DNA of 64,000 nt, from assembly GCA_963775575.1 (NCBI GenBank), contig CAVZJG010000002.1, positions 1,922,001 to 1,986,000 on the forward strand, read 5' to 3'. Shown here piece by piece: positions 43,392 to 51,836 of this stretch. The first letter of the stretch is position 1. Each line of letters starts with the position of its first letter. Under the pieces are notes generated by a model. The model was not told where the DNA came from and searched no databases. It saw only the letters and a list, made by a program, of their open reading frames with translations. Source of the DNA: Roseiarcus sp963775575 (GTDB lineage: Bacteria; Pseudomonadota; Alphaproteobacteria; Rhizobiales; Beijerinckiaceae). A program made the position numbers and the translations under genes.

Positions 43392-43871
43392 TCAACGGCC
43401 GCGGCGCGCGACGAGGATGTGACACAGGTATGACAGAACCTCGCGCCCGTGCTGATCGACGCCCATCGCGCGGCTGGAGATCAGGCCCCATTGCGGCCGC
43501 TTGGTCTCGCGCATCGCCTCGATCCGCGCCGAGTAGGTGACGACGGCGCCGGGCCGCACCGGGTTGGCCCAGCACATGTGGCGGATGCCGGCGCCGACGC
43601 CGAGCGGCGGCAGCGGCTCGCCGCGCGCCGCGGCGGCGGCGCGCTGCGCCTCGCGGTAGTCGATCAGCGCCCGCATGCCGACGCTCGCGGTGTGCCAGCC
43701 CGAAGCGCACAGCGAGCCGAACCGCGAGGCCGCGCCGGCCGCGTCGTCGAGATGGAACGGCTGCGGATCATAGGCGCGCGCGAAGGCGACGATCGCCTCG
43801 CGGGTGAACTCGCAGGCGCCGACGACGGCCGTCTGGCCGACGCGATGGTCCTCGTAGAACAGCGCGATCAC
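43392..43871 (-). CDS. MaoC-like dehydratase (second of pair)
   Basis: This is a hot-dog fold protein of 159 residues. The hydratase-2 motif is visible as FARAYDPQPFHLDDAAG, with ASGWHTASVGMR later and the conserved NPVRPGAVVTYSARI. MaoC-type enzymes hydrate enoyl-CoA esters, and the specific substrate here is unknown. It overlaps the upstream MaoC gene by four bases (ATGA), so the two proteins probably form a heterodimer. A gene-free stretch of about 115 bases separates it from the 5'-nucleotidase gene. Confidence 0.88.
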   Translation of the reverse strand: MIALFYEDHRVGQTAVVGACEFTREAIVAFARAYDPQPFHLDDAAGAASRFGSLCASGWHTASVGMRALIDYREAQRAAAAARGEPLPPLGVGAGIRHMCWANPVRPGAVVTYSARIEAMRETKRPQWGLISSRAMGVDQHGREVLSYLCHILVARRGR

Positions 43872-44332
43872 CGGGCCGCCTCCGCCGCCGCGCGGCGCAG
43901 AAAGAAGATCGCGTTCTTCTGCGTCATGACGATTTCCTCGTTCTGGTTGACAACATCGAACCGGAACTCGACGACGCCGAGCGCGGGCCGCGAGCGCGAC
44001 GGCCGCGCGCTCAAGGTGGCGCGGCGCGCGCGCAGGCGGTCGCCGGGCTTGACCGGCTTGATCCAGTCGAGCTCCTCGACGCCCGGCTGGCCCTGGCTGG
44101 CGGCGCGACCGAGGAATTCATCGCAGTTCATGCGCGTCAGCATCGCCGCGGTGTGCCAGCCGGAGGCGATCAGCTCACCGGCCAGCGAATCGCGCGCGGC
44201 TTCCTGGCCGAGATGGAACGGCTGCGGATCGAACTGGCGCGCGAATTCGACGATCGCCTCGGCGGTGACCGGCGCATCGCCGTATTCGACGATTTCGCCG
44301 GGCGGGAAGTCCTCGAAATAGAGCCGGTCCAT
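43868..44332 (-). CDS. MaoC-like dehydratase (first of pair)
   Basis: This is a hot-dog fold protein of 154 residues with YFEDFPPGEIVEYGDAPVT, the catalytic-type FARQFDPQPFHLGQEAA and ASGWHTAAMLTRM, then WIKPVKPGDRLRARRATLSA. It is clearly paralogous to the adjacent gene, with which it is translationally coupled. The pair starts ten bases after the ychF stop. Tandem MaoC pairs occur in many alphaproteobacteria. Confidence 0.9.
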   Translation of the reverse strand: MDRLYFEDFPPGEIVEYGDAPVTAEAIVEFARQFDPQPFHLGQEAARDSLAGELIASGWHTAAMLTRMNCDEFLGRAASQGQPGVEELDWIKPVKPGDRLRARRATLSARPSRSRPALGVVEFRFDVVNQNEEIVMTQKNAIFFLRRAAAEAAR

Positions 44333-44341
44333 CGCTTTTTC

Positions 44342-45439
44342 TCACGTCGCGAAACGGAAATGCAGCACGTCGCCGTCGGCGACGACATAGTCCTTGCCCT
44401 CGAGGCGGAACTTGCCGGCTTCGCGCGCGCCCGCTTCGCCGTTGAACGCGACATAGTCGTCGTAGGCGATCGTCTCGGCGCGGATGAAGCCCTTTTCGAA
44501 ATCGGTGTGGATGACGCCCGCCGCCTGCGGCGCGCGCGCGCCCTTCACGACCGTCCAGGCCTTCGCCTCCTTCGGCCCGGCGGTGAAGAAGGTCACCAGA
44601 TGCAGCAAAGCGTAGCCGGCGCGGATGACGCGGTTGAGGCCGGGCTCGGCGAGGCCCACCGCTTCGAGATAATCCTTCTGCTCGTCCGCCGGCAGCACGG
44701 CGATCTCGCTCTCGATCTTCGCCGACGCGACGACGGCGGCCGCGCCCTCCTTGGCGGCCTGCCCGCGCACCGCGTCGGCGAAGCCGTTGCCCTTGTCGGC
44801 GGAGGCCTCCTCGACGTTGCAGACGTAGAGCACCGGCTTGGAGGACAAGAGCCCGAGCGACTGGAAGAGCTTGTGCTCCTCGCGGCTCACCCCGGCGGCC
44901 CGCGCGGGGCGGCCCGCGCGTAGTTCGACGAGGCTGCGCTCGGCGAGCGCGAGCAGTTCCTTGCCGTCCTTGTCGCCGCCCTTGGCCCGCTTCTCCATCT
45001 GCGCGACGCGCCGCTCGAGGCTTTCGAGATCGGCGAGCATCAATTCGGTCTCGACCGTCGCGATGTCGGAGAGCGGATCGATGCGGCCTTCGACATGGAC
45101 GACGTCGCCGTCCTCGAAGCAGCGCACGACATGCGCGATCGCGTCGCACTCGCGGATGTTGCCGAGAAACTGATTGCCGAGCCCCTCGCCCTTGGAAGCG
45201 CCGCGCACCAGGCCGGCGATGTCGACGAAGGCGAGGCGGGTCGGCACGATTTCCTTCGAGGCGGCGATGCGCGCCAGCGCCTCCAGCCGCGGGTCGGGCA
45301 CCGCGACGTCGCCGACGTTGGGCTCGATGGTGCAGAAGGGATAGTTGGCCGCCTGCGCCGCGGCGGTCTGGGTGAGCGCGTTGAAGAGCGTCGACTTGCC
45401 GACGTTGGGCAGGCCGACGATGCCGCATTTGAAGCCCAT
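44342..45439 (-). CDS. ychF: Redox-regulated ribosome-binding ATPase YchF (Obg-family)
   Basis: This is a universally conserved P-loop protein of 365 residues that binds ribosomes and prefers ATP. G1 is GLPNVGKSTLFNALT, G2/G3 NYPFCTIEPNVG and DIAGLVRGASKGEGLGNQFL, and the coiled-coil and TGS regions end in ETIAYDDYVAFNGE and YVVADGDVLHFRF. ATG 45439 (MGFKCGIVGLP) is the family start; a 305-residue upstream extension is spurious. Pth is not adjacent as it often is. Confidence 0.96.
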   Translation of the reverse strand: MGFKCGIVGLPNVGKSTLFNALTQTAAAQAANYPFCTIEPNVGDVAVPDPRLEALARIAASKEIVPTRLAFVDIAGLVRGASKGEGLGNQFLGNIRECDAIAHVVRCFEDGDVVHVEGRIDPLSDIATVETELMLADLESLERRVAQMEKRAKGGDKDGKELLALAERSLVELRAGRPARAAGVSREEHKLFQSLGLLSSKPVLYVCNVEEASADKGNGFADAVRGQAAKEGAAAVVASAKIESEIAVLPADEQKDYLEAVGLAEPGLNRVIRAGYALLHLVTFFTAGPKEAKAWTVVKGARAPQAAGVIHTDFEKGFIRAETIAYDDYVAFNGEAGAREAGKFRLEGKDYVVADGDVLHFRFAT

Positions 45440-45715
45440 GGGGGGGAGCGCTCGCGAGAATTGAGGAATGCGAGCGGCCCTATGCGCGGGCGCGCGGCAA
45501 AAGGCAAGGGCGAGCGTGTCCCCTCTCCCGCATGTAGGGAGAAGGCTGGGGCGAGGGCTGCCGCCGAAACGCGGGAGAAAGGGAAGCGCATAGATGCGCC
45601 GTTGCAGGACGGACGCCTGTGCAAGCTTGATCTGTGACGCTGGCGTCCGCACCACGAAGCGAGCTATGCATGTCCGACAGCAATGGATAGTTAGCCGGGA
45701 GGGGCTATTTCGATC
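45440..45715. other. Intergenic region with REP-like hairpin upstream of the methyltransferase
   Basis: This 276-bp gap separates divergent ychF and the methyltransferase operon. At 45524-45542 TCTCCC pairs with GGGAGA, followed by GGCTGGGGCGAGGG, the common CTCTCCC...GGGAGA extragenic repeat. It must also hold the operon promoter, which I cannot define. No gene is seen. Confidence 0.5.
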
Positions 45716-48487
45716 ATGAACGCCGTCGAGATCGAAGAGGCGGTGTCCGAGCTGGCCGCGGCGCCTTTCGATGCCGCGGAATTCCCGTACGCGTTCCTCG
45801 CCGCCTTCGGGAACAAAGACACGACGATCAAACGGTTGCGCGCCGGATCGTCCAACGCCTCCGACGTTCCGGGCGGCGTCCTTCAGCGCAACAATATCCA
45901 CCTCGCCGTCTGCGCGCCGGGTGCGGTCGGCGCGACGCTGACGGCGCTGCGGGAGAGTCCCAAGAGGGCGTCCGCCAAAGCGAAATTCGTGCTGGCGACG
46001 GACGGCGCCGAGTTGCAGGCGGAGGAGATCGCGTCGGGCGACTTGATCGTCTGCCCCTATCCGGAGGTCGCGAAGCACTTCGGCTTCTTTCTCCCGCTGG
46101 CCGGCATTTCGACGGTCAAGCAGATCGCGCACAACCCGATCGACATCAAAGCGACCGGGCGGCTCAACAAGCTCTATGTCGAACTGCTGAAGGACAATCC
46201 GGATTGGGGAACGGACGCCCGGCGTCATGACCTCAACCAGTTCATGGCGCGGCTGATCTTCTGCTTTTTCGCCGAAAGCACGGGGATTTTCCGCCCGCAT
46301 CTGTTCACGGACACGATCCGGCAGATGAGCGATCCGCAATCCGCCAATACGCACGAGGTGATTTCGGAACTGTTTCGCGTCATGGACACGAAGCGGGAGC
46401 TTCGAAAAGCGGCGGACTTTCGGCCCTGGGCGGAGCAGTTTCCCTATGTCAACGGCAGCTTATTCGCCGGCAGGACGGATTGCCCGCGCTTCTCGCGCAT
46501 CGCGCGCGCCTATCTTCTGCGAGCCGGAGAATTGGACTGGAAGGGGATCAATCCCGACATTTTCGGCTCGATGATCCAGGCGGTCGCCGACGACGACGAG
46601 CGCGGATCGCTTGGGCTTCATTACACGAGCGTGCCGAACATCCTGAAGGTGCTCGATCCGCTGTTTCTCGACGACCTTCGCGCGCAACTCGAGGCGGCGG
46701 GCGACAACGTCCGCAAGCTGAAAAACCTGCGCCGGCGGATCGCCTCGATCCGTGTGTTCGACCCCGCCTGCGGCTCGGGCAATTTCCTCGTCATCGCCTA
46801 CATCAAGATGCGCGAGATCGAGTTCGAAATCATGCGGCGGCTCGGCGAAGGGCGCGGCACACAGATCAAGTTGGAGAATTTCTACGGCATCGAGATCAAG
46901 AGCTTTCCCGTCGAGATCGCGCGGCTGTCTCTGCTGATCGCTGAATTTCAATGCAACGTCAGATTATTCGGCGAGGAGGAGGCTTGGCTGAACGTGCTGC
47001 CGTTGCACAAGACGGGGCAGATTCAGGTCGGCAATGCGTTGCGGATGGATTGGTTGAAGTTGTGTCCGCCGGCGGCGCCAATCTTGGAGGAATTTGACCT
47101 CGCCGGACCGACGGGGCGACTAGCGTTGGACGAAAGCGGAATTGGAGGTGGCGCAGAGCCGGAGACGTATATTTGTGGGAATCCGCCGTATAAGGGGAGT
47201 CAAAGCCAGTCCGACGAACAAAAAGCGGACTTGATCGCCACTTTCTCCGGACGTCTGGCTGCCGTTGGTTCGACCGACTACGTGGCCGGATGGTTCATAC
47301 GAGCTCGTGATTACATGGACGCAACGGCGAGCAAGTCAGCCTTCGTGACAACCAACAGCCTTAATCAGGGGCGTCAGGTGGCGACCCTCTGGCCGCTCTT
47401 GTTGGGTCGCCACACACGCATTCTCTTCGCGCGTCGGTCATTCAAGTGGAGCAACCTTGCGGCCCAAAAAGCTGGGGTCACTGTATCGATCGTTTGCTTC
47501 GGAAAGCCCGATGCGTCGGCGCGGTATTTGATTTCGGAGCTGGAGAGGCAGGCGGTCGATAACATTTCGCCTTATCTCGTTGGAGGCCCCACGATCTACG
47601 TGGAGTCGAGGTCCAAAGCGCTGGCGAACTTGCCGCCGATGAATTTTGGAAGCATGCCGAACGACGGCGGGGCACTTCTGATGTCGCGCGAGCGCGCCGA
47701 CATGGCGAAGCGAGAATATTCCGTCCCTCAAAGCTTCATTCGGCCGGTCGCGGGATCACGGGAGTTTATCGACGGCATCGAACGACGCTGCATCTGGGTA
47801 ACGGACGCTGACTATCGCACGGCAGCGAAGAATCACTGGCTGGCCGCGCGCTTTCGACAGGCGGCGGCCGCCCGCAGCAAGAGCAAGCGCGCGACGACGA
47901 CGAATTTGGCCTCGCATCCGTATCGCTTCGGAGAAGTGCGCCAGTCGGGCGATGAGCGACCGATTATCGTACCCAGCGTTTCCTCTGAAGAACGCGAGTA
48001 CCTGCCTGTGGGGCTCCTTCCTCGTGGCTCCATCGTCACAAACCTCGCCTTCGCCCTCTACGACGCTGCTCTCTGGAACTTGGCGCTTATCGCTTCACGC
48101 CTTCACCTCGTCTGGATCGCGACCGTTTGCGGGAAGCTGGAAACGCGATATCGCTATTCCAACACCCTCGGCTGGAACACCTTCCCCGTTCCGACGCTCA
48201 CGGAGCAGAACAAGGCCGACCTGACCCGTTGCGCCGAGGACATTCTGCTCGCGCGCGAGGCGCATTTCCCGGCGACGATCGCCGACCTCTACGACCCCGA
48301 AGCCATGCCCGACGATCTTCGCCGCGCGCATGAGCGCAACGACGAAACGCTGGAGCGCATCTATATCGGTCGCCGCTTCCGAAACGACACCGAGCGGCTG
48401 GAAAAGCTCTTCGACATGTATACGAAAATGACCGAGGGCGAAGCGCCGAAAGCCGAGGCCGCGAAGAAAGGCAAGGCGACCGCATGA
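45716..48487 (+). CDS. Class I SAM-dependent DNA methyltransferase (YeeA/MmeI-like)
   Basis: This 923-residue protein is the modification subunit of a likely restriction-type cassette. The N-terminal roughly 280 residues are helical and lack a PD-(D/E)XK site that I can recognise. GLHYTSVPNILKVLDPLF leads into the SAM-binding motif I FDPACGSGNFLV (348-359), FYGIEIKSFPVEIARLSL, and the catalytic N6-adenine motif NPPY at 489-492. About 430 residues follow, including NTLGWNTFPVPTLTEQNK, where MmeI-like proteins carry target recognition. Its stop overlaps the helicase start by four bases. GC is slightly lower and codon use more mixed in the recognition part. Other possibility: an orphan methylase, but the coupling argues against it. 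Confidence 0.85.
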   Translation: MNAVEIEEAVSELAAAPFDAAEFPYAFLAAFGNKDTTIKRLRAGSSNASDVPGGVLQRNNIHLAVCAPGAVGATLTALRESPKRASAKAKFVLATDGAELQAEEIASGDLIVCPYPEVAKHFGFFLPLAGISTVKQIAHNPIDIKATGRLNKLYVELLKDNPDWGTDARRHDLNQFMARLIFCFFAESTGIFRPHLFTDTIRQMSDPQSANTHEVISELFRVMDTKRELRKAADFRPWAEQFPYVNGSLFAGRTDCPRFSRIARAYLLRAGELDWKGINPDIFGSMIQAVADDDERGSLGLHYTSVPNILKVLDPLFLDDLRAQLEAAGDNVRKLKNLRRRIASIRVFDPACGSGNFLVIAYIKMREIEFEIMRRLGEGRGTQIKLENFYGIEIKSFPVEIARLSLLIAEFQCNVRLFGEEEAWLNVLPLHKTGQIQVGNALRMDWLKLCPPAAPILEEFDLAGPTGRLALDESGIGGGAEPETYICGNPPYKGSQSQSDEQKADLIATFSGRLAAVGSTDYVAGWFIRARDYMDATASKSAFVTTNSLNQGRQVATLWPLLLGRHTRILFARRSFKWSNLAAQKAGVTVSIVCFGKPDASARYLISELERQAVDNISPYLVGGPTIYVESRSKALANLPPMNFGSMPNDGGALLMSRERADMAKREYSVPQSFIRPVAGSREFIDGIERRCIWVTDADYRTAAKNHWLAARFRQAAAARSKSKRATTTNLASHPYRFGEVRQSGDERPIIVPSVSSEEREYLPVGLLPRGSIVTNLAFALYDAALWNLALIASRLHLVWIATVCGKLETRYRYSNTLGWNTFPVPTLTEQNKADLTRCAEDILLAREAHFPATIADLYDPEAMPDDLRRAHERNDETLERIYIGRRFRNDTERLEKLFDMYTKMTEGEAPKAEAAKKGKATA

Positions 48488-50541
48488 CCGCCGCCATTCC
48501 CTCCATCTCGCTGAAATCCGCGCGCACCGGCGCTTCGACCAAGGCCAACGAACTCGGCATGCGCGTGATGCAGGAGCGGGCCTACGCCAAGCGCGGCGAG
48601 CAATATCTCATCATCAAGTCGCCGCCCGCGTCCGGCAAGAGCCGCGCCCTGATGTTCATCGCGCTCGACAAGCTCTACAATCAGGGGCTCAAGAAGGCCA
48701 TCATCGTCGTCCCGGAGCGCGTCATCGGCGGTAGCTTCGCCGACGAGCCGCTTTCCGACTACGGCTTCTGGGCGGACTGGAAAGTCGATCCGCGCTGGAA
48801 CCTCTGCAACACGCCGGGGATCGACGAAGCCCGCATCGCCAAGTCGAAAGTCAAAGCCGTCGGGGAGTTCCTGGCGAGCCCGGACCGCATCCTGATCTGC
48901 ACCCACGCGACATTCCGTTTCGCGGTCGACGAACTCGGCGTCGAGGCCTTCGACGATTGTTTGATCGCCGTCGACGAATTCCATCACGTCAGTGCCGATA
49001 CGGACAACAAGCTCGGCGCGCAACTCGCCGCCCTCATCGCTCGCGACAAGGCGCATGTCGTCGCAATGACCGGCTCCTATTTCCGCGGCGACGCGGTCCC
49101 CGTCCTGGCACCCGACGATGAAGCGAAATTCGAGACGGTCACCTACACCTACTACGAGCAACTCAACGGTTACGAGCATCTAAAGTCGCTTGAGATCGGC
49201 TACTTCTTCTATTCCGGCCGCTATCTCGACGCGATCATGCAGGTGCTGGACCCCTCGCTGAAGACGATCGTTCATATTCCGAACGTCAATTCGCGCGAAA
49301 GCACGAAGGACAAGATCAAGGAGGCGAACGAGATCATGGACGCGCTCGGCGCGTGGAGGGGAGAGGACCCGACGACGGGTTTCCACCTCATCGAGCGTCC
49401 GGACGGCCGCATTCTCAAGATCGCCGACCTCGTCGAAGACGACGCGGCCAAGCGAGACAAAGTCGTCGCGTCCCTGAAAGACCCGGCGCAGCGCGCCAAT
49501 CGCGACCATGTCGACATCATCCTGGCGCTCGGCATGGCCAAAGAGGGCTTCGACTGGATTTGGTGCGAACATGCGCTGACGGTCGGCTATCGCGCGAGTC
49601 TGACCGAAATCATCCAGATCATCGGACGGGCGACGCGCGACGCGCCGGGCAAGCACAGCGCCCGCTTCACCAATCTGATCGCCGAACCCGACGCTTCCGA
49701 GGACGCCGTCGTCGACGCCATCAACGACACGCTGAAGGCGATTGCGGCGAGCCTGTTGATGGAGCAGGTGCTGGCGCCGCGCTTCAATTTCACGCCCAAG
49801 AATGCGGGGCCAATCGAAGGATTCGTATACGGCGAAGGCGGCTACGATCCCGACAAGACCAACGTGGGGTTCAACGAAGCCAGCGGCGAGTTTCATATGG
49901 AGATCAAGGGTCTCGTTACGCCGCAAAGCTCCGAGGCGACGCGCATCTGCCGCGAGGACATCAACGAGGTCATCGCGGCATTCGTGCAGGATAAGCCGAC
50001 CGCGGAACGGGGCCTCTTCGATGAGGAGACGGCGCCGGCGGAACTGACGCAGATGCGCATGGGCATGATCGTTCGGGATCGCTATCCAGACCTCAGCGAA
50101 TCCGATCAGGAGGCCATCCGCCAGCATGCCGTCGCCGCGCTCAGTCTGACTCAGCAGGGCCGCGCCGCCGCGATGAAGATGAACGAGGATGGGGAAAAGA
50201 CCGCCAACACCGCCCTGATCGACGGCGTCCGCAAATATGTTATGGACGTGCGCGAACTCGACATCGATCTGATCGACAGCGTCAATCCGTTCCAGACGGC
50301 TTATTCGATCCTCGCCAAGTCCATGAGTGAGAAGTCGCTCAAGCAGGTCGCCGAGATCATCGCCGCGCGCAAAATCAGCATGACGATCGAGGACGCGCGC
50401 AACCTTGCCAAGCGTGCGCTAAAGTTCAAACAGGAGCGTGGGCGTCTGCCTTCGATCACTTCGCAGGACGCTTGGGAAAAACGGATGGCGGAAGGCGTCG
50501 CGTTCCTGGCCCGCAAGACCGCGGAGACGAAACGTGGATGA
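48484..50541 (+). CDS. SF2 DEAD/DEAH-type helicase of the methyltransferase cassette
   Basis: This is a 685-residue ATP-dependent helicase or translocase. Walker A is KSPPASGKSRALM (K52), Walker B VDEFHH (163-168, Phe where DEAH has Ala), motif III AMTGSY (194-199) and motif VI QIIGRATR (378-385). GMAKEGFDWIWCEHALTVGY is the motif V region. The C-terminal roughly 290 residues are helical with no nuclease motif that I recognise. Overlap with the upstream methyltransferase (ATGA) and near-overlap with the downstream nuclease mean the three genes are one operon. It resembles ResIII-type motors but is a separate polypeptide. Confidence 0.87.
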   Translation: MTAAIPSISLKSARTGASTKANELGMRVMQERAYAKRGEQYLIIKSPPASGKSRALMFIALDKLYNQGLKKAIIVVPERVIGGSFADEPLSDYGFWADWKVDPRWNLCNTPGIDEARIAKSKVKAVGEFLASPDRILICTHATFRFAVDELGVEAFDDCLIAVDEFHHVSADTDNKLGAQLAALIARDKAHVVAMTGSYFRGDAVPVLAPDDEAKFETVTYTYYEQLNGYEHLKSLEIGYFFYSGRYLDAIMQVLDPSLKTIVHIPNVNSRESTKDKIKEANEIMDALGAWRGEDPTTGFHLIERPDGRILKIADLVEDDAAKRDKVVASLKDPAQRANRDHVDIILALGMAKEGFDWIWCEHALTVGYRASLTEIIQIIGRATRDAPGKHSARFTNLIAEPDASEDAVVDAINDTLKAIAASLLMEQVLAPRFNFTPKNAGPIEGFVYGEGGYDPDKTNVGFNEASGEFHMEIKGLVTPQSSEATRICREDINEVIAAFVQDKPTAERGLFDEETAPAELTQMRMGMIVRDRYPDLSESDQEAIRQHAVAALSLTQQGRAAAMKMNEDGEKTANTALIDGVRKYVMDVRELDIDLIDSVNPFQTAYSILAKSMSEKSLKQVAEIIAARKISMTIEDARNLAKRALKFKQERGRLPSITSQDAWEKRMAEGVAFLARKTAETKRG

Positions 50542-50542
50542 G

Positions 50543-51718
50543 ATGGACGACGAGGCGCTGCTCGAAGCGCTCGGCGTCAAAGCGGACGCCAAGCCGGCCG
50601 GTGCCCACACGCCGCGCGAAGAACGAGTGATCGCCGGTTTTGAGGAAATTCTCAATTTCGCCAAGCAGCACGGGCGTCCGCCGATGCATGGCGAAGAGCG
50701 CGATACTTTCGAGCGCCTTTACGCGGTGCGCCTCGACCGCTTGCGCGAACTGAGCGAGTTCCGAGACCTGCTCGCGCCGCTGGACGATCTCGGATTGCTA
50801 TCCGGAGCATTCGCAACAAGCGCGCAACATCTTGAGCCCGCCGACGACGAGGAACTTCTGGCGGAGCTGGGGATCGAACCTGACGCGCCGGGAAGCTTGA
50901 CCGACCTGAAGCACGTCAAGCCCAAGACTCCCGCCGACGAGATCGCCACGCGCACGCCCTGCAAGGATTTCGATCGTTTCAAGCCTTTCTTCGCGCGCAT
51001 TCAAAAGGACCTCGACAACGGAGTCCGCAAGACGCGACGATTTCAGATCGATGCGGAAATCAAGCTCGGCGAATTTTTCATTCTTGGCGGACAGAAAACC
51101 TATATTGCCGAGGTCGGAGAGGAGTTTCTGACTGAGCAGGGCCGGCGAAACGCACGCCTGCGCATCATCTTCGATAATGGCACTGAGAGCCGTGGCTTGC
51201 TGCGTTCCTTGCAGCGGGCGCTCTACAAGGACGAGACGGGACGACGCATCACCGAGCCCGATGCGGGACCACTGTTTGAGGAGCCGAAAAACGCCGAAGG
51301 AACCGAAAGCGGCACGATCTACGTCCTGCGCAGCAAGTCCGAGCATCCACAGATCGCAGCGCATCGAGACGTGATTCACAAGATCGGCGTGACGGGCGGC
51401 GACGTTGAGACGCGGATCGCCAACGCCAAGCTCGACGCCACGTTTCTGCTGGCGGACGTGGAAGTGGTCGCGACCTATACGCTCTTGGACATCAATCGCT
51501 CAAAGCTAGAAAATTTGCTGCACCGGGTTTTGGCGCCGGCGCGCCTCGACCTCGAAATAGCCGACCGTTTCGGCAACCTGGTGAAGCCACGCGAATGGTT
51601 CCTCGCGCCGCTCCCGGTCATCGACGAAGTCGTGCGAAGGATCCAGGACAAATCGATTCTCGATTTTGAATACGATCCCCGCAGTGCTGCGCTGCGGAGG
51701 ATCAGTCCCTCCGCCTGA
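50543..51718 (+). CDS. GIY-YIG nuclease (MUG113/T5orf172-like) of the methyltransferase cassette
   Basis: This is a 391-residue protein. The C-terminal third is a GIY-YIG-type nuclease: TIYVLRS (258-264), HKIGVTGG (279-286), Arg291, and Glu322 in KLENLLHRVLAPARLDL, then KPREWFLAPLPVIDE. The N-terminal part carries two similar acidic segments, DDEALLEALGV (2-12) and DDEELLAELGI (101-111), and a helical middle with FKPFFARIQKDLDNGVRKTR; these may dock it to the helicase or methylase. ATG 50543 is one base after the helicase stop; GTG 50534 is an alternative that overlaps by eight bases. It is the predicted cutting subunit. Confidence 0.83.
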   Translation: MDDEALLEALGVKADAKPAGAHTPREERVIAGFEEILNFAKQHGRPPMHGEERDTFERLYAVRLDRLRELSEFRDLLAPLDDLGLLSGAFATSAQHLEPADDEELLAELGIEPDAPGSLTDLKHVKPKTPADEIATRTPCKDFDRFKPFFARIQKDLDNGVRKTRRFQIDAEIKLGEFFILGGQKTYIAEVGEEFLTEQGRRNARLRIIFDNGTESRGLLRSLQRALYKDETGRRITEPDAGPLFEEPKNAEGTESGTIYVLRSKSEHPQIAAHRDVIHKIGVTGGDVETRIANAKLDATFLLADVEVVATYTLLDINRSKLENLLHRVLAPARLDLEIADRFGNLVKPREWFLAPLPVIDEVVRRIQDKSILDFEYDPRSAALRRISPSA

Positions 51719-51828
51719 GACAAAATAATACATTATAATTGTGCTATTTGTGAGACACTGCGCCGAACCGCAATTGCGTGCGCACCATGCCGAGCCTGGG
51801 CGCCGCGCCGTCCGGTGGCCCACTGGCG

Positions 51829-51836
51829 GCGCGGCG
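51829..51836. repeat. IS66 target-site duplication, left
   Basis: GCGCGGCG lies immediately left of the IS66 terminal repeat and is repeated exactly at 53361-53368. Eight bases is the usual target duplication for IS66. Confidence 0.9.

Noticed and set aside
45716..51718. BREX or DISARM assignment for the methylase cassette
   Set aside because: I see no PglZ, BrxC, DrmA/DrmB or phospholipase-D gene nearby, and the nuclease is a GIY-YIG type.
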